From Isoetes taiwanensis (taxonomy: Eukaryota; Streptophyta; Lycopodiopsida; Isoetales; Isoetaceae), in NCBI GenBank assembly GCA_021234155.1, contig JAJEKV010000085.1:1686896-1750895 (forward strand): 64,000 nucleotides of DNA. The letters run 5' to 3'. Below, piece after piece: positions 10,612-22,439 of this stretch. The position numbers and the translations under genes are program-made. Every line of letters begins with the position of its first letter. The first letter of the stretch is position 1. A model generated the notes under the pieces. That model was given only the letters and a program-made list of their open reading frames with translations, had not been told where the DNA came from and searched no databases.

Positions 10612-11000
10612 AGATTCAAAAAAACTAATTTCGAAGGTCACTTAGAATTAAGAAGATTCTTGCAAAGAAAAAAAGAGTGAAATTGAAAAGAATTCGCTCT
10701 TTTTTGCTAGCTAGAATCTGCCATAATCCAAATCCAAAATAAGCTTAGAGAGCTATTAATATATCAAATATATCCTATGATGCTTGCACTAGAGGCATCA
10801 ACAATTACCACGATCACCATGTTCTTAGCTGTTAAACTTGAAACATTTAATTTGGAACAAATTACCATAGAAGGCTTTACTGATAACGTCAAAGACATTG
10901 AGATAATCTTTCAAATCAAATCTAGTCATTCATTATTATGTGCCTGAGATTAGAGATAATATTCTCTATCCATCATTTAAGGAGATCCACGCTGCCCTTT
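10612..11000. repeat. dispersed repeat, contiguous ancestral form
   Basis: The left part (10612-10735, around 'AAGATTCTTGCAAA' and 'TTTTTTGCTAGC') resembles 24256-24390. The right part (10735-11000, around 'CCATGTTCTTAGCTGT' and 'CATCATTTAAGGAG') resembles 28530-28780. Here both parts sit side by side, so this copy shows the order before the other two were split. Confidence 0.7.
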
Positions 11001-11169
11001 TGCTGGTTATGTAGAACCCACGAGGCCCGGCAATCTCAAGAAAACAACTCGGGACAACCAAAATCATCATGACCGTGTTAATAAGTTAATTATCTCAAAA
11101 ATTTTCTGCATCTTCTAATCTTCTTCTAAATATTCTTGTTCTTGGAATTTATATCAAAAAGTTTTCTGT

Positions 11170-12890
11170 TCAATTTTTTCTTTCAAATTCTCCATTTTTA
11201 ATATGTAGAATTTTAAAAAAGATATTTACAATTTTTGTGAACATCAAATTCATATTATTGCCTTTCAAAATTGATTGCATCATGTCTGGATCATCTGCAT
11301 ATTCATAACACAGGTCCCACAAATCTGTTTTCTCTCTCCAGCACGATAGGGAGGACATTTCTGCGTCCATTCTTTTAAGCTTTGCCACTTCTTTATTCTT
11401 GGTAGCATTCTTTAAGCTGCTTGTATCCATCCCTCTCTGAAGTAGCTAAAGCTTATGCCATCTTCGTTAAAAATCAAATGAATACCTTCAAAATAAATCT
11501 CTCCATGTTGATGTATATCTGCTTGGTCTGTAGTCTTTTTGGGCACTCCCTGGATGTGAGCATATCCAAATTCAGCTTGTTTACCCTAGAGATAGTTTGT
11601 TCTACCATGTGTGCAACAAGGAAAGATCCCTTGGCTAAACCTTTGGTTTCTAATAGGTCCTGCTATCTTTTGATCTTATTGTGGTCTTCTAAGACATCAA
11701 TAAAAACTCGATCAACATCTTTTGCTTCATTCTTTTGAAGCATGGGAGAGACGATTCTTGTTGCAATGACATTGTTAATATCAAACTCAAATGCAAAGCA
11801 ATAGGGTTTGGTCTTCTGTCGTGCAGTAATCACTGCTCGCGGGTTCTTTTTGGAACCATTCATAAGTAATAGGTCTTTGTCTACAACTCCATTATCCGTG
11901 CATGTGTTTCTCTAATGGCATCTTTCCATTGAGCGTTGAGATTGTAAGCTGAGCTTCTTTCCCAGTTTTGGCCCGGAACACCATATTTTTCAAGGGAGAT
12001 ATAGTTAATGTGGCCATCTTATATCAGGCATGAAGAACAATGCAATTTGAAACCCCAAAACCAACTGTTTTTGGGCTTTTTTTTGGTTGATTTGGCTCTA
12101 TTTTTTATCAAATCTCTTCCTCTCTTTATCAATCCAGCATAAAACTGATAGACAAAGCAATTGACGTGCTTTTTTAAAGTGGATCAAGATGCCATAAAGC
12201 TGAAAGAATCAGCAAATCAAAAATTTTGCCCCCATTACACAGTTCGCCTGGTTTTTTGGCCATATTAACCACTTTTTTGGCCTTATTAACCACATGGCCG
12301 ATACCAGATGGCCAGAGTAACCGGTGGCTAATGTGTCCCGGCCACATTAACCACCAATTTTTTGCCACATTATCCCGCTTGAAAAGTACAGATTCGGTTT
12401 TGGCCCCATTTACTTCCTTCTTCCATATGCAGCAGAATTCTGTACCAGTTCTTCAGTGGTATTTGATTTTGTCCACCAATTAAGCTTAGCCTCTTCCTTG
12501 TGAGCTTCACCATCTATGACAACAGCCAATGCCTCTGATTATGTATCAACGACCCTTCTTCTTTCCCCATAGCTTTTAATAACAACCTTTTGCTTTATCG
12601 TAAGAAATCTTGGGTCTTCAATTTCTACATTGGAAGCCTTCATTTTAGCCATTTCCTTCTCAATCTCTAAGCATGGGCATCAATCCCATCCTTTGAGTCA
12701 ATTCTCGACAGATCTTTAATCACCGTCTTAACAGCAATAACATTTGCAAGATTTTCAATTGCATCGGAAAGATTTGCAACAACAATCGAATCTTCTACAA
12801 TGACTCCAATCTGCATCTCTTCTGCAATGAATTTTTTGGCAATCATATATGTCTTCGATTCTACTATATTCACCCCTTATTCCTTAATCA
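11170..12890 (-). pseudogene. degenerate coding region of unknown family
   Basis: Minus-strand pieces in changing frames look protein-coding. From 5' to 3' they include 'IVEDSIVVANLSDAIENLAN' (about 12730-12800), a piece with 'ASNVEIEDPRFLTIKQK' (about 12590-12650), 'SPLKNMVFRAKTGKEAQL' (about 11945-12005), 'KPYCFAFEFDINNVIATRI' (about 11755-11815), 'EAKDVDRVFIDVLEDHNKIK' (about 11665-11725) and 'LWDLCYEYADDPDMMQ' (about 11270-11320). Amino-acid usage is that of a soluble, charged protein. I do not recognise the family. A foldback at 12226-12370 seems to have been inserted. It may be one old gene or retroelement ORF of about 500 residues. Confidence 0.4.
12226..12370. repeat. foldback insertion built of TTAACCAC/GTGGTTAA words
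   Basis: Words of the form TTAACCAC, GGCCA and their complements alternate. The clearest arm pair is GGTGGCTAATGTG with CACATTAACCACC around a 7-base loop (about 12324-12356), with one mismatch. Longer imperfect pairing spans the whole segment, which fits a small foldback or MITE. Confidence 0.5.
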
Positions 12891-13330
12891 ACATCGTACG
12901 TAAAGTTCCTCGTTTGTGGGGTATGCAAGTACAAAATTTGCTATAATGTATAACAAGATTCACAAAATACTATAAGATTTCAAGCGGAATACTATATGAT
13001 GTTGATTTCGTACATGCAAAATACAATTATGAGGGCTCTCGCTGCCCTACGTCACCCCCCATGTGAATATGCACCCAAACCAAAGGGGGTTTAAGGGGGA
13101 TTTTAATTTAAATGTGTTGGACCCAATGGTTGTGTTGATTAATGTCAATGGTACTTATGTGTTGGTTGTTAATGTCAATGGTTGTTATTTACTGGGGGAT
13201 TTAATTTTTATATGTTGGATGTTAATGGTTTGTGTTGCAAAAAATTTTTTTTGGCCCCTTCGGGGCCTTAGGGACGTCCCCCTCCCCCCCCTCGGTGTGA
13301 CAAAAATTTTAGAATTCAAACCAGAAAAAA
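12870..13330. mobile_element. TIR-type repeat element, diverged copy
   Basis: This copy shares its core ('CCTTAATC', 'AAGTTCCTCG', 'TGTGGGGTATG', 'ATACTATATGATGTTGAT') and one flank ('GAATATGCACCCAAAC', 'GGGTTTAAGGGGGA') with the elements at 48484-48895 and 50440-50880. Only the right-hand arm is clear here. It has expanded into degenerate repeats with GTTAATGTCAATGG and ends in a GGCCCCTTCGGGGCC palindrome near 13253-13267. Confidence 0.65.
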
Positions 13331-13650
13331 ACTAGAATTCATTTGAGGCTTTCATCACCTGTAGCTTTTGAATTTGATCACAATAAAACAATTAGAACAT
13401 AAGTAAAAGTTACCATAAAGATAGAGCAGATTGATCCCATTATTCTGAAAGTCATAAAGTTTGCAACACCCATACACAAACATTTTTCAACTGGAATTTA
13501 ATAGCGGGGAAACTTTTCTGCTTGTTAGCACAAGGATCTAGAAGCCTTGGAATTTGCTTAATAACTGCCTCAAAATCTAAAAATGCATGGTATTTTTTTG
13601 CAAGCTTCATTCGGAATGAGCCATAAAACAATATCCAATAGCGCAATCCT
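13331..13650. other. no feature recognised
   Basis: Short frames only, AT-rich and without repeat signature that I can see. Confidence 0.3.
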
Positions 13651-13659
13651 GTATTAATC

Positions 13660-14930
13660 AGCTGGTAGGATGTGAAAGCCTACCAAACCCGGCCGAAAAG
13701 TTACTGTTTTAGCATAGATAACTTAACCAAACATATCCATATCATACACTATCAAAAAGATCTCGGAGAGAGCTTTCCAACGCAATAAAAATCATCTCAA
13801 ACAGAGCTCTGGATCAAAAGTTATGATAAGAAATGTGTTGCCGGCGGGGAAACTGCACTACATGCGCCCTTCAAGCCCTTCATGTGCCCATTATGCACCA
13901 CACACACAAAAAGAGGGCTTTTGTTGCGAGCCATTGGTTGTTGACCATTGAAAAAAAAGGCTAAAATCAATGGCCCTTCATGTGCCCATTCTGGGAAAGG
14001 ACTCGCGAGAGACACAAAACCGGCCGATAGATAGGCTTGTCATTCATCACAGCAGCAGTATACAATGTTTGGAAGAGAGAGGGGTAGCCGACCATAGGAA
14101 CAATATCGGACTACCCCATAAGAAAATATGCTAAGGCAATATAGAAGGGCAATGGCGACAACTTCTCATCGGGATAAAAACCTCGCCTTTCGGTTTTCGA
14201 GGAAAACCCTAATGAGAAATGGTCGCCACCAACCCTCGAATGTGTTGCCCGGAGAACGAGATAAAACGGACGAGAGCCGGGGCAACATAGAGCACCCACC
14301 CCGCATAATAGCGAAAAACCCGGAAGGTAACGAAGAGGAGGACGAACAAATGCAACAGACCCCAAAGAATCGGCGGAATACAAGAAAACCTGCAATACCA
14401 AAGAACTCCCAAAAAAAAACCGTAAAAAACGGTTAGAAAAACAAAACAGGCATAGCCATAAAAAGAAGATGGATCAACAAAGGACCGACGAGACGAGAAA
14501 AAGAACATAACAGGAAAAATAGCATCACCCATAGGGTGGAAAAAGCATCACCCAGCAGGTGGAAAATCATTATATCAAAATATGCCTCACCCTCAAGGTG
14601 GAAATAAACAGCATCACCCGCAGGTGGAGAATAACACAAAGAGAATGCCAATGAAAACAAAGAACATGGGAAAAGCCACACCCACAGGTGGAGAACACAA
14701 AAAGTGCATGAACAAATAAAAAATATATGAATGAAAAAGATGCATACGCCCACGCAGCAGGGCGGGGAAGGGGGGGAAGCTACGAGAACGAAGAATGCTG
14801 CTGTGAGAAGACGCCGATAACCAGGCGGAAAACGACAATGACCTAATATGCCGCCCTTTCCTTTCAATGACGATCCGATGGCTCGGATCGATGGGATTCT
14901 GGGAAAGGACTCGCGAGAGACACAAAACCG
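13660..14930. repeat. LTR-like repeat region with duplicated words
   Basis: The words 'GAGAGCTTTCCAACGC' and 'GGATCAAAAGTTATGA' (13770-13825) are typical of plant LTRs. A 40-base word starting ATTCTGGGAAAGGACTCG occurs at 13990 and again at 14893. The stretch 14770-14850 recurs almost unchanged at 22003-22080, and 13905-13975 recurs at 22120-22190. No gag or pol sequence is present. The region is most likely nested LTR remains, but I could not place termini. Confidence 0.5.
14520..14700 (-). repeat. cluster of CCACC-N-GGGTG hairpin motifs
   Basis: Five short palindromes lie within 180 bases. On the plus strand they read like CATCACCCATAGGGTGG, CATCACCCAGCAGGTGG, CCTCACCCTCAAGGTGG, CATCACCCGCAGGTGG and CCACACCCACAGGTGG. 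Each has CACC(C) and GGTGG arms around a 3-4 base loop. The same unit recurs in pairs at 16440-16485 and 17588-17630. Confidence 0.7.
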
Positions 14931-15932
14931 GCCGACTACCAAAGGACTTCCTCCACTATAAGCTCAGCCTCCGCGAAACCTCCAAGCGTTGAGTCGGGTC
15001 GCGAAGCACATAGCGAGAGTGAAAAGAAGAAGAGCGCCAGCGACCGTGAGCATGCGCAGCATCATGTGGAACTCCCCGAGCGGCAGCCGCTGAAGCTCCT
15101 CCGCGACGAGCCGAATGAGTACCATATTGGGATGGATTTAAGCCGATAGCCAGAAGACACTCCCACCACCACCCCGGGCAGTCGGATAGGATAAAGGACG
15201 CAAAGAAGAAGGCGAGGAACGAAAAAGAGGGCCGCCGGAGGGAGGATCGAGGAGAGGATAAGAACCGGTAGAAATCAAGCGCTGAAGGATAGCCGTGGGG
15301 GAGAAAATGAAGCTGAAGAAGAAGAGCCAGAGGCGCCTGCTATGGACGGTATCAGCTCAATGACCTGAAAAAGGAAAGGACATTAGAGAACAAAAACAAT
15401 GAAAAGAAAAGCACGCCGCCACGATGACGAATCTAAGGAAGCGCCCTAGCATGCCAACGAGAATGGCAACAAGGCGATGAAAAAACAAACCACGTTAATG
15501 CATACAATGCACAGACGAAATGAATGCAGATAGTTGTCGTATGTAAATACAAATTACGGACTGAAGTCCGTGAATGTGGCTACGAACTGAAGTCCGTGAA
15601 TGTGGCTATTATTCCTTCCGAACCTGTGGCCAAAATCTAATAACAAGTAACTGAGATAATAAGGCAAAGAGGAAAAAACTTACGCATAGGAATGTAAAAA
15701 TGCATAGATATAAAGAAGACAAAGTGCAACCCGACATATGTTGTCAAAAACAAAGTGCAATCGTGCATACGCGGGCGAGTGGGTTTCGTTTAGAAGGGCG
15801 AATAAGAACATCAACTTGAGACAAAGAAAAAGAAAGACAACGAAGAAAAAATGAGGTTGGCAACAAGAAGTCTAAAGCGAAGAAGGTTCATAAGGATGTG
15901 AAAAGGAGGGAACAAGATGAGGAGAGTGAAAA
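14931..15932. repeat. diverged partial copy of the 1.15 kb repeat and flanking noncoding sequence
   Basis: The part at about 14955-15080 resembles the 'GCCGCCGTGAAACCTCT...GAGTCGGG...CATAGCGAG' stretch of the tandem unit starting at 16190. At 15555-15610 a 28-base unit (GAACTGAAGTCCGTGAATG) is tandemly doubled. No coding frame is credible. Confidence 0.5.
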
Positions 15933-17089
15933 TGCTAAGGTCTGGCTCAGGGTAGCATAGGAGAAATGTGCGGTGATGTCAGAAGACAAATACCATATGC
16001 ATAAATCCATGAATAAAGACCCCAATAGGAAAACATACTGTGGCAAACGAGGGACGAGATTGAGAAAGAGAATGTAGACATACTAGCATACTAGCACCGA
16101 ACAAAAAGAAGGTCAAGGAGGAAACGGAGACTAAAGTTAATTCGGAGCACAACGAAAACGAAAAATTGAGGCGTAACTGCATGAACTAGAAGCCCAGCCG
16201 CCGTGAAACCTCTAGGTGTCGAGTCGGGCACGACGTACATAGCGAGGGTGAGACGAAGAGGAGCGCCAACGACCGAGCGCGAGAAGAATTGGAACATGTA
16301 GAAGGCACACATGAGCGGTTAAAGAGAACAAGAACGTGCATAATGGTGAAGCGACAAACTGCAAAACGACAAGCACTCAAAATGATGTGAGCGATTAGAC
16401 ATGAGAAAAAATCAACAATTCATGAAAAAAGAGAGGATAGCATCACCCAGGGGGTGGAAAAAAGCATCACCCAGCGGGTGGAAGAAAAAACATGATAAAC
16501 AGAAATTTGTGTGCAAATATAGCTAAATAGCAAATATGATGTATAATGGTAGCACAATGCATAATGATAGCGAGCTAAAAATGAAGTCCCCAAAAAAGAC
16601 AACAAAGTTATGGTTTAAGCCCAAGCATAAATACTAGAAAAGAGGAATACAAGCCAATGAACAAATCCACGAGAAAACAACCACAGACAAGAGCCCAACG
16701 GCCAGAGAAAGTGTAAAACACGATCGCCCTAATAACAACATGAACAATGCTATAAACCCCAAAACCACATCAGATTATATATCGACAGAAAACAGAATAC
16801 GAAAAAAATGATCGAGCGAGTAAGGCAAAACAATGGACGAAGCTTCCCATAACGGAAAAATCAAAGAAAGAATATACAATAGGAAAATACGACAGGAAGT
16901 CGAAACCAACGAGGTGAATAGGCTTCAAAGGATAAATATAGTGCAAAAGAGCTCGCAAATGCAAAAACATGACAAAGTGCAAAAAACATGGCAAAGAGAA
17001 GAATTGGAATGAGTATAAGGAAGTGCCAAACACAAAATGCGGCATATCCAGAAAAAGCTAAATAGCACATATACAAATGACGTGTAATA
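15933..17089. repeat. tandem repeat unit 1 (about 1155 bp)
   Basis: The unit starts at 'CTAAGGTCTGGCTCAGGG' and ends with 'AAATGACGTGTAATA'. The next unit begins with the same words at 17091. Differences between the units are scattered substitutions and small indels. It contains a pair of CACCC/GGGTGG hairpins near 16440-16485. There is no coding frame and I see no element termini, so this may be part of a long LTR or a satellite-like duplication. Confidence 0.8.
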
Positions 17090-18243
17090 CTAAGGTCTGG
17101 TTCAGGGTAGCATAGGAGAAATGTGTGGTGAGGTCAGAAGACAAATACCATATGCATAAAGCCATGAATGAAGGCCACAATAGGAAAAACATACTTGGGC
17201 AAACGAGGGACGACATTGAGGAAGAGAATGTAGACATACTAGCACCAAGCAAAAGGCAGGTCAAGAAGGAAACGGAGACAAGTTAATTTGGAGCACAACG
17301 GAAAACGAAAAAATGAGGCGTAACTTCAAAAACTATAAGCCCAGCCGCCGCGAAATCTCGAGGTGTCGAGTCGGGCATGAAGCACGTAGCGAGGGTGAGA
17401 CGAAGAGGAGCGCCAACGACCATGAGCGTGAGAAGAATTGGAACACGTAGAAGGCACCCATGAGCGATTAAGGAGAACAAGAACGTGCATAATGGTGAAG
17501 CGACAAACCGCAAAACAACAAGCACTCAAATTGATGTGAGGGATTAGAAAAAAGAAAAAATCAACAATTCCTGAAAAAAGAGAGAATAGGATCACCCAGG
17601 AGGTGGAGAAAAGCATCACCCAGCGGGTGGAATAAAAAACATGAGAAACAGAAATTTGTGTCCAAATATAGCCAAATAGCAAATATGATGTATAACGGTA
17701 TCACAATGCATAATGATAGCGAGCTAAAAAAGAAGTCCCCAAAAAAGACAACAAAGTTATGTTTTAAGCCCAAGCATAAATACTAGAAAAGAGGAATGCA
17801 AGCCAAGGAACAAATCAACAAGAAAACAACCAGAGACAAGAGCCCAACGGTCAGAGAAAGTGTAAAACACGATCGCCCTAATAACAACATGAACAATGCT
17901 ATAATCCCCAAAACCACATCAGAGTAAATACCGACAGAAAGTAGAATACGAAAATGATCGAGTGAGCAGGGCAAAATAATGGACGAACTCCCCATAACTG
18001 AAAAATCAAGGAAAAATATACAATATGAAAAGACGACAGAAGTCTAAACCAACGAGGTGAAGAGGCTGCAAAGGATAAATCTGGTGCAAAAGAGCTTGCA
18101 AATGCAAAAACATGACAAAGTGCAAAAGAGAAGAATGTGAAAAGTTGAAGAAGTATAAGGAAGGATAAGGAAGCGCCAAACGCAATATGCAGCATATCCA
18201 GAAAAAACGAAATAGCACATAGACAAATGACGTGTAATACTAA
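17090..18243. repeat. tandem repeat unit 2 (about 1155 bp)
   Basis: Second head-to-tail copy of the unit at 15933-17089, colinear over its whole length. The best landmarks are 'GCATAGGAGAAATGTG', 'GAGGAGCGCCAACGAC' and 'CAGCATATCCAGAAAAA'. A short overlap ('ACTAAGGCCAG') after it marks where a third unit would start, but the sequence then diverges. Confidence 0.8.
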
Positions 18244-20330
18244 GGCCAGAAACCGAGAACTGAAAAGAACAATTACAAGAACACAACGCCAAACGACAAG
18301 GAGCCAAATAGGACTTGGTGGCCCCTAGCAAAGAGGGTCATAAGATCACTGAGGGGCATCGACATTGTCTCTCCATTGTCTCCATATTGGCGCTACATTA
18401 TTTCTATTAGGGACATATCTACACAATCCAGAAGAGTCAATTCATGATAAATAACCAATCCTTCTATAGAAAAAATGAAAAATACCCACATACATGAATC
18501 TAGATAAAATTGAGTAAGCCACCACATGAGGAAATAGTGGCAGAGATATCGACCCCCCAACCTAAGTGAGAAAAAACACCATAGGATATAGCAGATCCCT
18601 AGGCTAGAATAGCCAATAAAGAACCAATTCCAAAAAAAATAAATGCATCTAACACATAGAAAAAATGCATGTATCTAAGCAAAATGGAGGCGCCACCATA
18701 TGATGCAAAAAATGTGTGCATTGATCGTATTCTAAGACAAGAAACCGTCAAAAGTAGGTCCCATGACGCCTAGCAATGCCAAAGCAACTCTAGATGCATA
18801 AATGATGAGGCAATTAAATTGATGGCTTTGTGAAAACAAGAAGAGAACCCGTTATAGTACGCATAAGAACCATCAATAAACGTAAAAGAATACTACAAAG
18901 GAACTTACCATAGTAAAGATGTGAACAACAAACATCGACATAATCCAATACAAATACAAACCCCGGATCTAAATGCATCAGTTCCAATTGTGAATGTAAA
19001 GACATGCATAAGTCTCAAACCCAATGGAGGAAACAACAATATGACTAGTTCAAAAATCATTGTCCCAAGAATATCCGAGCATATAAGCAGATGCACAAGA
19101 GTTGAAAATGCCTCACCTCAGAAGACATAATGTCATTACCAAAAATAATGAGAAAAATGCTACTATACAGGAAACGAAAAAAGGGAACAAAGGAAAAAAA
19201 AATGATGAGGAGCAATATAGACATATAATAAAGCACCGCCACAGTAACCCAACATTAATTTACCTGGATGAGTGAGGAAGTTGAACAATACAAAATGACA
19301 AATGCATGCCCTAGACCCAGAGTGCCCGAGGACTGGGAACCTCAAGTTGTGTGCTGACTAGTATGGACGCCAGGGTAATGCTAAACAAGATCTAAATGTG
19401 ATCACATTGTAAAACCCAAATTTAAGATAGTAATATGGCAAGAAACCCCAGAGGAATAAATGAGAATATGCACATGTTATATATAATGCACACTATGCCA
19501 TAAAATCCAAGTAACATGTTAGAGCCCCTTCTAAACTATAAATTTGGCAATAAGCTTGACAAAGAAAAACGCAAAAACAAACTTAACCTTATGCAATATT
19601 CAAATCATAACCCAAAGAAAATGTTTAAAATCTGAAAACTTATCTGAAGATTATTCGCAAAAGGAAAGTCGAAGGCTAGTGAGTTGAGTTAGCATCCCAT
19701 GCCCGAATCAACTCCGAATGCCGCGAAGGAGGTCTAAATGAATTATGAGGATACTGAGATAAATGTTGGAAAATTTTGGCTGAGATAGAAGGCTAGGAAA
19801 CAAAAGAAATATGGGGATACCAGGATAAGGTAACCCCGACATGGGTTGCAAGTTGATCGAAAAGGGGATCGAATGGCAAAGAGTCGAGGATCATATGCGT
19901 TTGAAGCAAATTCAATGAGGATAGGCCGAATCATATTATGTTAGAAGGAGGATTCGTTGGAGAAGCTCCAGAATTTGTTGGCAAATGAATCCGGTGGCCT
20001 GCGCAGAAGCGAGCAATCCCCAAAGGCAAATTCGGGTCGATGCAGTACAGAGGAATACTGACCAATTCTTGCAAATTTGCTTCGGCAAGTTGTCCACTGG
20101 CTCCGCTCTGCTGCATAACACCAAATTCGGAATTCGTTGGCATGTTGAAGGTATGTAGAGAGCTTCTGATAAGCTGGTGTCGTTGAGTTGCAGCATAAGT
20201 ATAGCGCAAGGGAAGATGAAGTAGCATAGGAGGACATGAATCTGTACAAGGCAGCAATCTGCTCGGATAGTTCAGGTCTGCTGCAAGGCCAGTACATTGA
20301 TTACCAATTTGGAACAAATGAGAGAAGACA
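18244..20330. other. long stretch without recognisable gene
   Basis: Both strands are closed by stops at short intervals. Minus-strand frames at 19931-20317 reach 128 residues but have no motif I know. The sequence is moderately AT-rich with scattered short repeats (for example CACCACATGAGG and CACCATATGATGC near 18520 and 18695). It may be the interior of a decayed LTR element. Confidence 0.35.
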
Positions 20331-20341
20331 TAGAGTACTCA

Positions 20342-20721
20342 TTAGTTGCTCAAGACTTTGGGCTGAGAAATGAAGCGATCTGCGCCCTGGAAAGAAATGG
20401 TGCTACCATTGTGGCCACCTGATACAAAAACAACACTAAATGTGAAAAGAAGATCATTTGAGTAAGTGCATCAAACATATAAGTTCCCTGTCCACGCCCT
20501 ACAGTTGAAGACGACATGGAAGCGCCCTGTGATCATCTACCACAAAAATAACAGATCCAAAGAAGGGTCTTTGGATAATTGGATGATGCAACTCTGACCG
20601 CTGTACGTTTGGTGGTGTTGAAATTATCGTGCATGTAGAACTGCAAAACCTTCTCTTTTGCTGCTGCATTGCTGCTCAACAATAGAAGTGTCGCTGCCAT
20701 GAACAGAATGAGCGCCTTCAT
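20342..20721 (-). pseudogene. dirigent-like protein remnant
   Basis: The minus-strand start at 20721 encodes a clear signal peptide (hydrophobic core 'ILFMAATLLLL') followed by 'VLQFYMHDNFN' and 'TAVRVA', the N-terminus of dirigent proteins. Secreted dirigent proteins steer coupling of phenoxy radicals in lignan synthesis. The similarity stops near 20587. At 20342-20425 a second piece reads 'NGSTISFQGADRF' with a stop soon after, matching the later dirigent stretch around the GAD motif. About 90 residues between the two pieces are missing, and the real C-terminus is lost. It is a fragment, not a working gene. Confidence 0.65.
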
Positions 20722-20859
20722 GAAACAATGCTACATATTCTAAACGAGGTGCACCCTGGACTACCACAGTCGTCGGATCTGTCAATCCTATGGCCCAGAC
20801 TGTATGTTGGAGCTTCTTGACACCTCTCGTTTCGATTATGCTCAATTATGATTGGGGAC

Positions 20860-21035
20860 GCCTATGATTTTAAGATGTCGAATACGAGTTTGCCTAAGGT
20901 TTTGATGGTATATCGAGCCTCTATACGGTTTGGCTTAAGCTTTTAGAATATGAAATACGGGGATTCGAACCTCTACCAAAATAACTCAATGTCCTAATAC
21001 GACTACTTTAACCAATCTAACCAGTGAGCTAATGT
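20860..21035 (-). mobile_element. tRNA-derived SINE-like unit
   Basis: The minus strand has a pol III A box (TAGCTCACTGG, 21021-21031) and an exact B box (GGTTCGAATCC, 20961-20971). The boxes are about 60 bases apart start to start, longer than in a simple tRNA. The sequence between does not fold into a convincing anticodon arm, and about 100 bases follow that are not tRNA. A SINE or tRNA pseudogene fits better than a working tRNA. Confidence 0.5.
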
Positions 21036-21039
21036 GACT

Positions 21040-22430
21040 ATTTTTTTATCTTAAATCTATGTTTTTTTTTATAATAACCATTGAATTGTTGTAGGGATAT
21101 GGTCTATGGTTTCAAGAATTATATCTATATCAAATCCCCCTGGAACCCCCTGTTATTTTGCTACATATTGTAGCTGCCATTCCTGAAATAAGAAGTTTTT
21201 GATAAAAGAAAAGAAAGAACAGGTCAGGACGAAGCCCTTGCATGCCGGACGAGGAGGATAAACCTGGGGTGGGCTGCCGAATGGCTCCTTGCATAGCACA
21301 CTGATTGAATGGCACCTGGATGTTAGAACAAAAAACCAAATAGGACAGCACAATTTCTAGATCTAGAAATTGCATGGCTGCGCCGCTTACTCCTGCATAA
21401 GCACGTAACGATTCTAAACGGATTCCAGGATGCTCTCTATCTGATCTATCAAAAAATGGCAGGCTTCCTTGAAAACATCCCGGATCAATGGCTATAACTC
21501 CAAGCATCCTCGAATAAATTCATGCCTCATCACATGCAAATCATCCAATAATTCATGAGATCACATGCAAGAATCCGATACTTCATGAATCATGACAGCA
21601 TCCGTGTAAATTCTATCTGCTTATACATGTCAATAACGAACTTGCAGATCTGAAATGCACAAAATAGTGATCACAAAAGAATTGGCAACAGCCTTGTAAG
21701 ACAAATCTAGATCATGCAAATCGATCAAACAAGAAGATCAAACAAGAAGGAAAATGCCAGCATATCAAATCTCCCCTGTGCAAAATGACTATTGTCATGC
21801 ATCATAATTTGGAGCAAAAAGTTACCTCATAAGCTCTTGTACAAACGACCAAATTGAAGAGGAGGATGAGCTAAAATACGGCTAAATAAGAGAGGATCAT
21901 GTTGAAAAAAGGGGATAGGTTGGGAAGGGCGATGATCTACGATAACCATTATGAGCATGAGACTAGAAAGAAAGAAAAGGGATCTGTGATGGAAAGACAA
22001 GAAGGAAGCTACGAGAACGAAGAATGCTGCTGTGAGAAGACGCCGATAACCAGGCGGAAAACGACAATGACCTAATATAGGCGCTCGTCCTTTCCCAGAA
22101 TGACGATCCGAGCCACACGCACAAAATAAGGGCTTTTGTTGTGAGCCATTGGTTGTTGACCATTGAAAAAAAAAGAGGCTAAAATCAATGGCTCAGAAAT
22201 GGTGCACTCTAGATGTACGCATTAGTACATCCATTTGAATACACCACGAAATCATAGGAAAACCTTAGTGAAAAGCATACAAAAACACAAAGAAAACCCC
22301 CTGTTATTATGCTACATATTAGATGCAACATCCTTTTGGCTTCATATATGCATAATCATGCGACTCTACATGGGCATATGCGACTTTCTAATATTGCCAT
22401 GTCATGGGATGATATGACCTATATAATGAG
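21040..22430. repeat. noncoding region with dispersed repeat pieces
   Basis: 'CCCCCTGTTATT(A/T)TGCTACATATT' occurs at 21149, 22298 and again near 53004. The stretch 22003-22190 repeats parts of 13905-14850, and 22190-22310 matches 52895-53025 ('GTGCACTCTAGAT', 'TTAGTACATC', 'AAAAACACAAA'). A minus-strand frame at 21130-21507 (125 codons) has no recognisable motif. These look like pieces of one repeat family. Confidence 0.5.
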
Positions 22431-22439
22431 GTGGTGGGT

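Noticed and set aside
14520-14700. CRISPR-like array of short palindromic repeats
   Set aside because: Repeats are irregularly spaced, only 16-17 bases, with variable loops, and the sequence is plant nuclear DNA without cas genes.
14433-18331. Many minus-strand frames of 60-170 codons, hydrophobic and rich in Phe, Leu, Ser and Cys
   Set aside because: They arise because the opposite strand is purine-rich. They follow the tandem repeat units and hairpin motifs and show no conserved domain or start context.
20955-21035. A working tRNA gene
   Set aside because: A and B boxes are present, but box spacing is too long and no convincing anticodon stem or acceptor stem forms.
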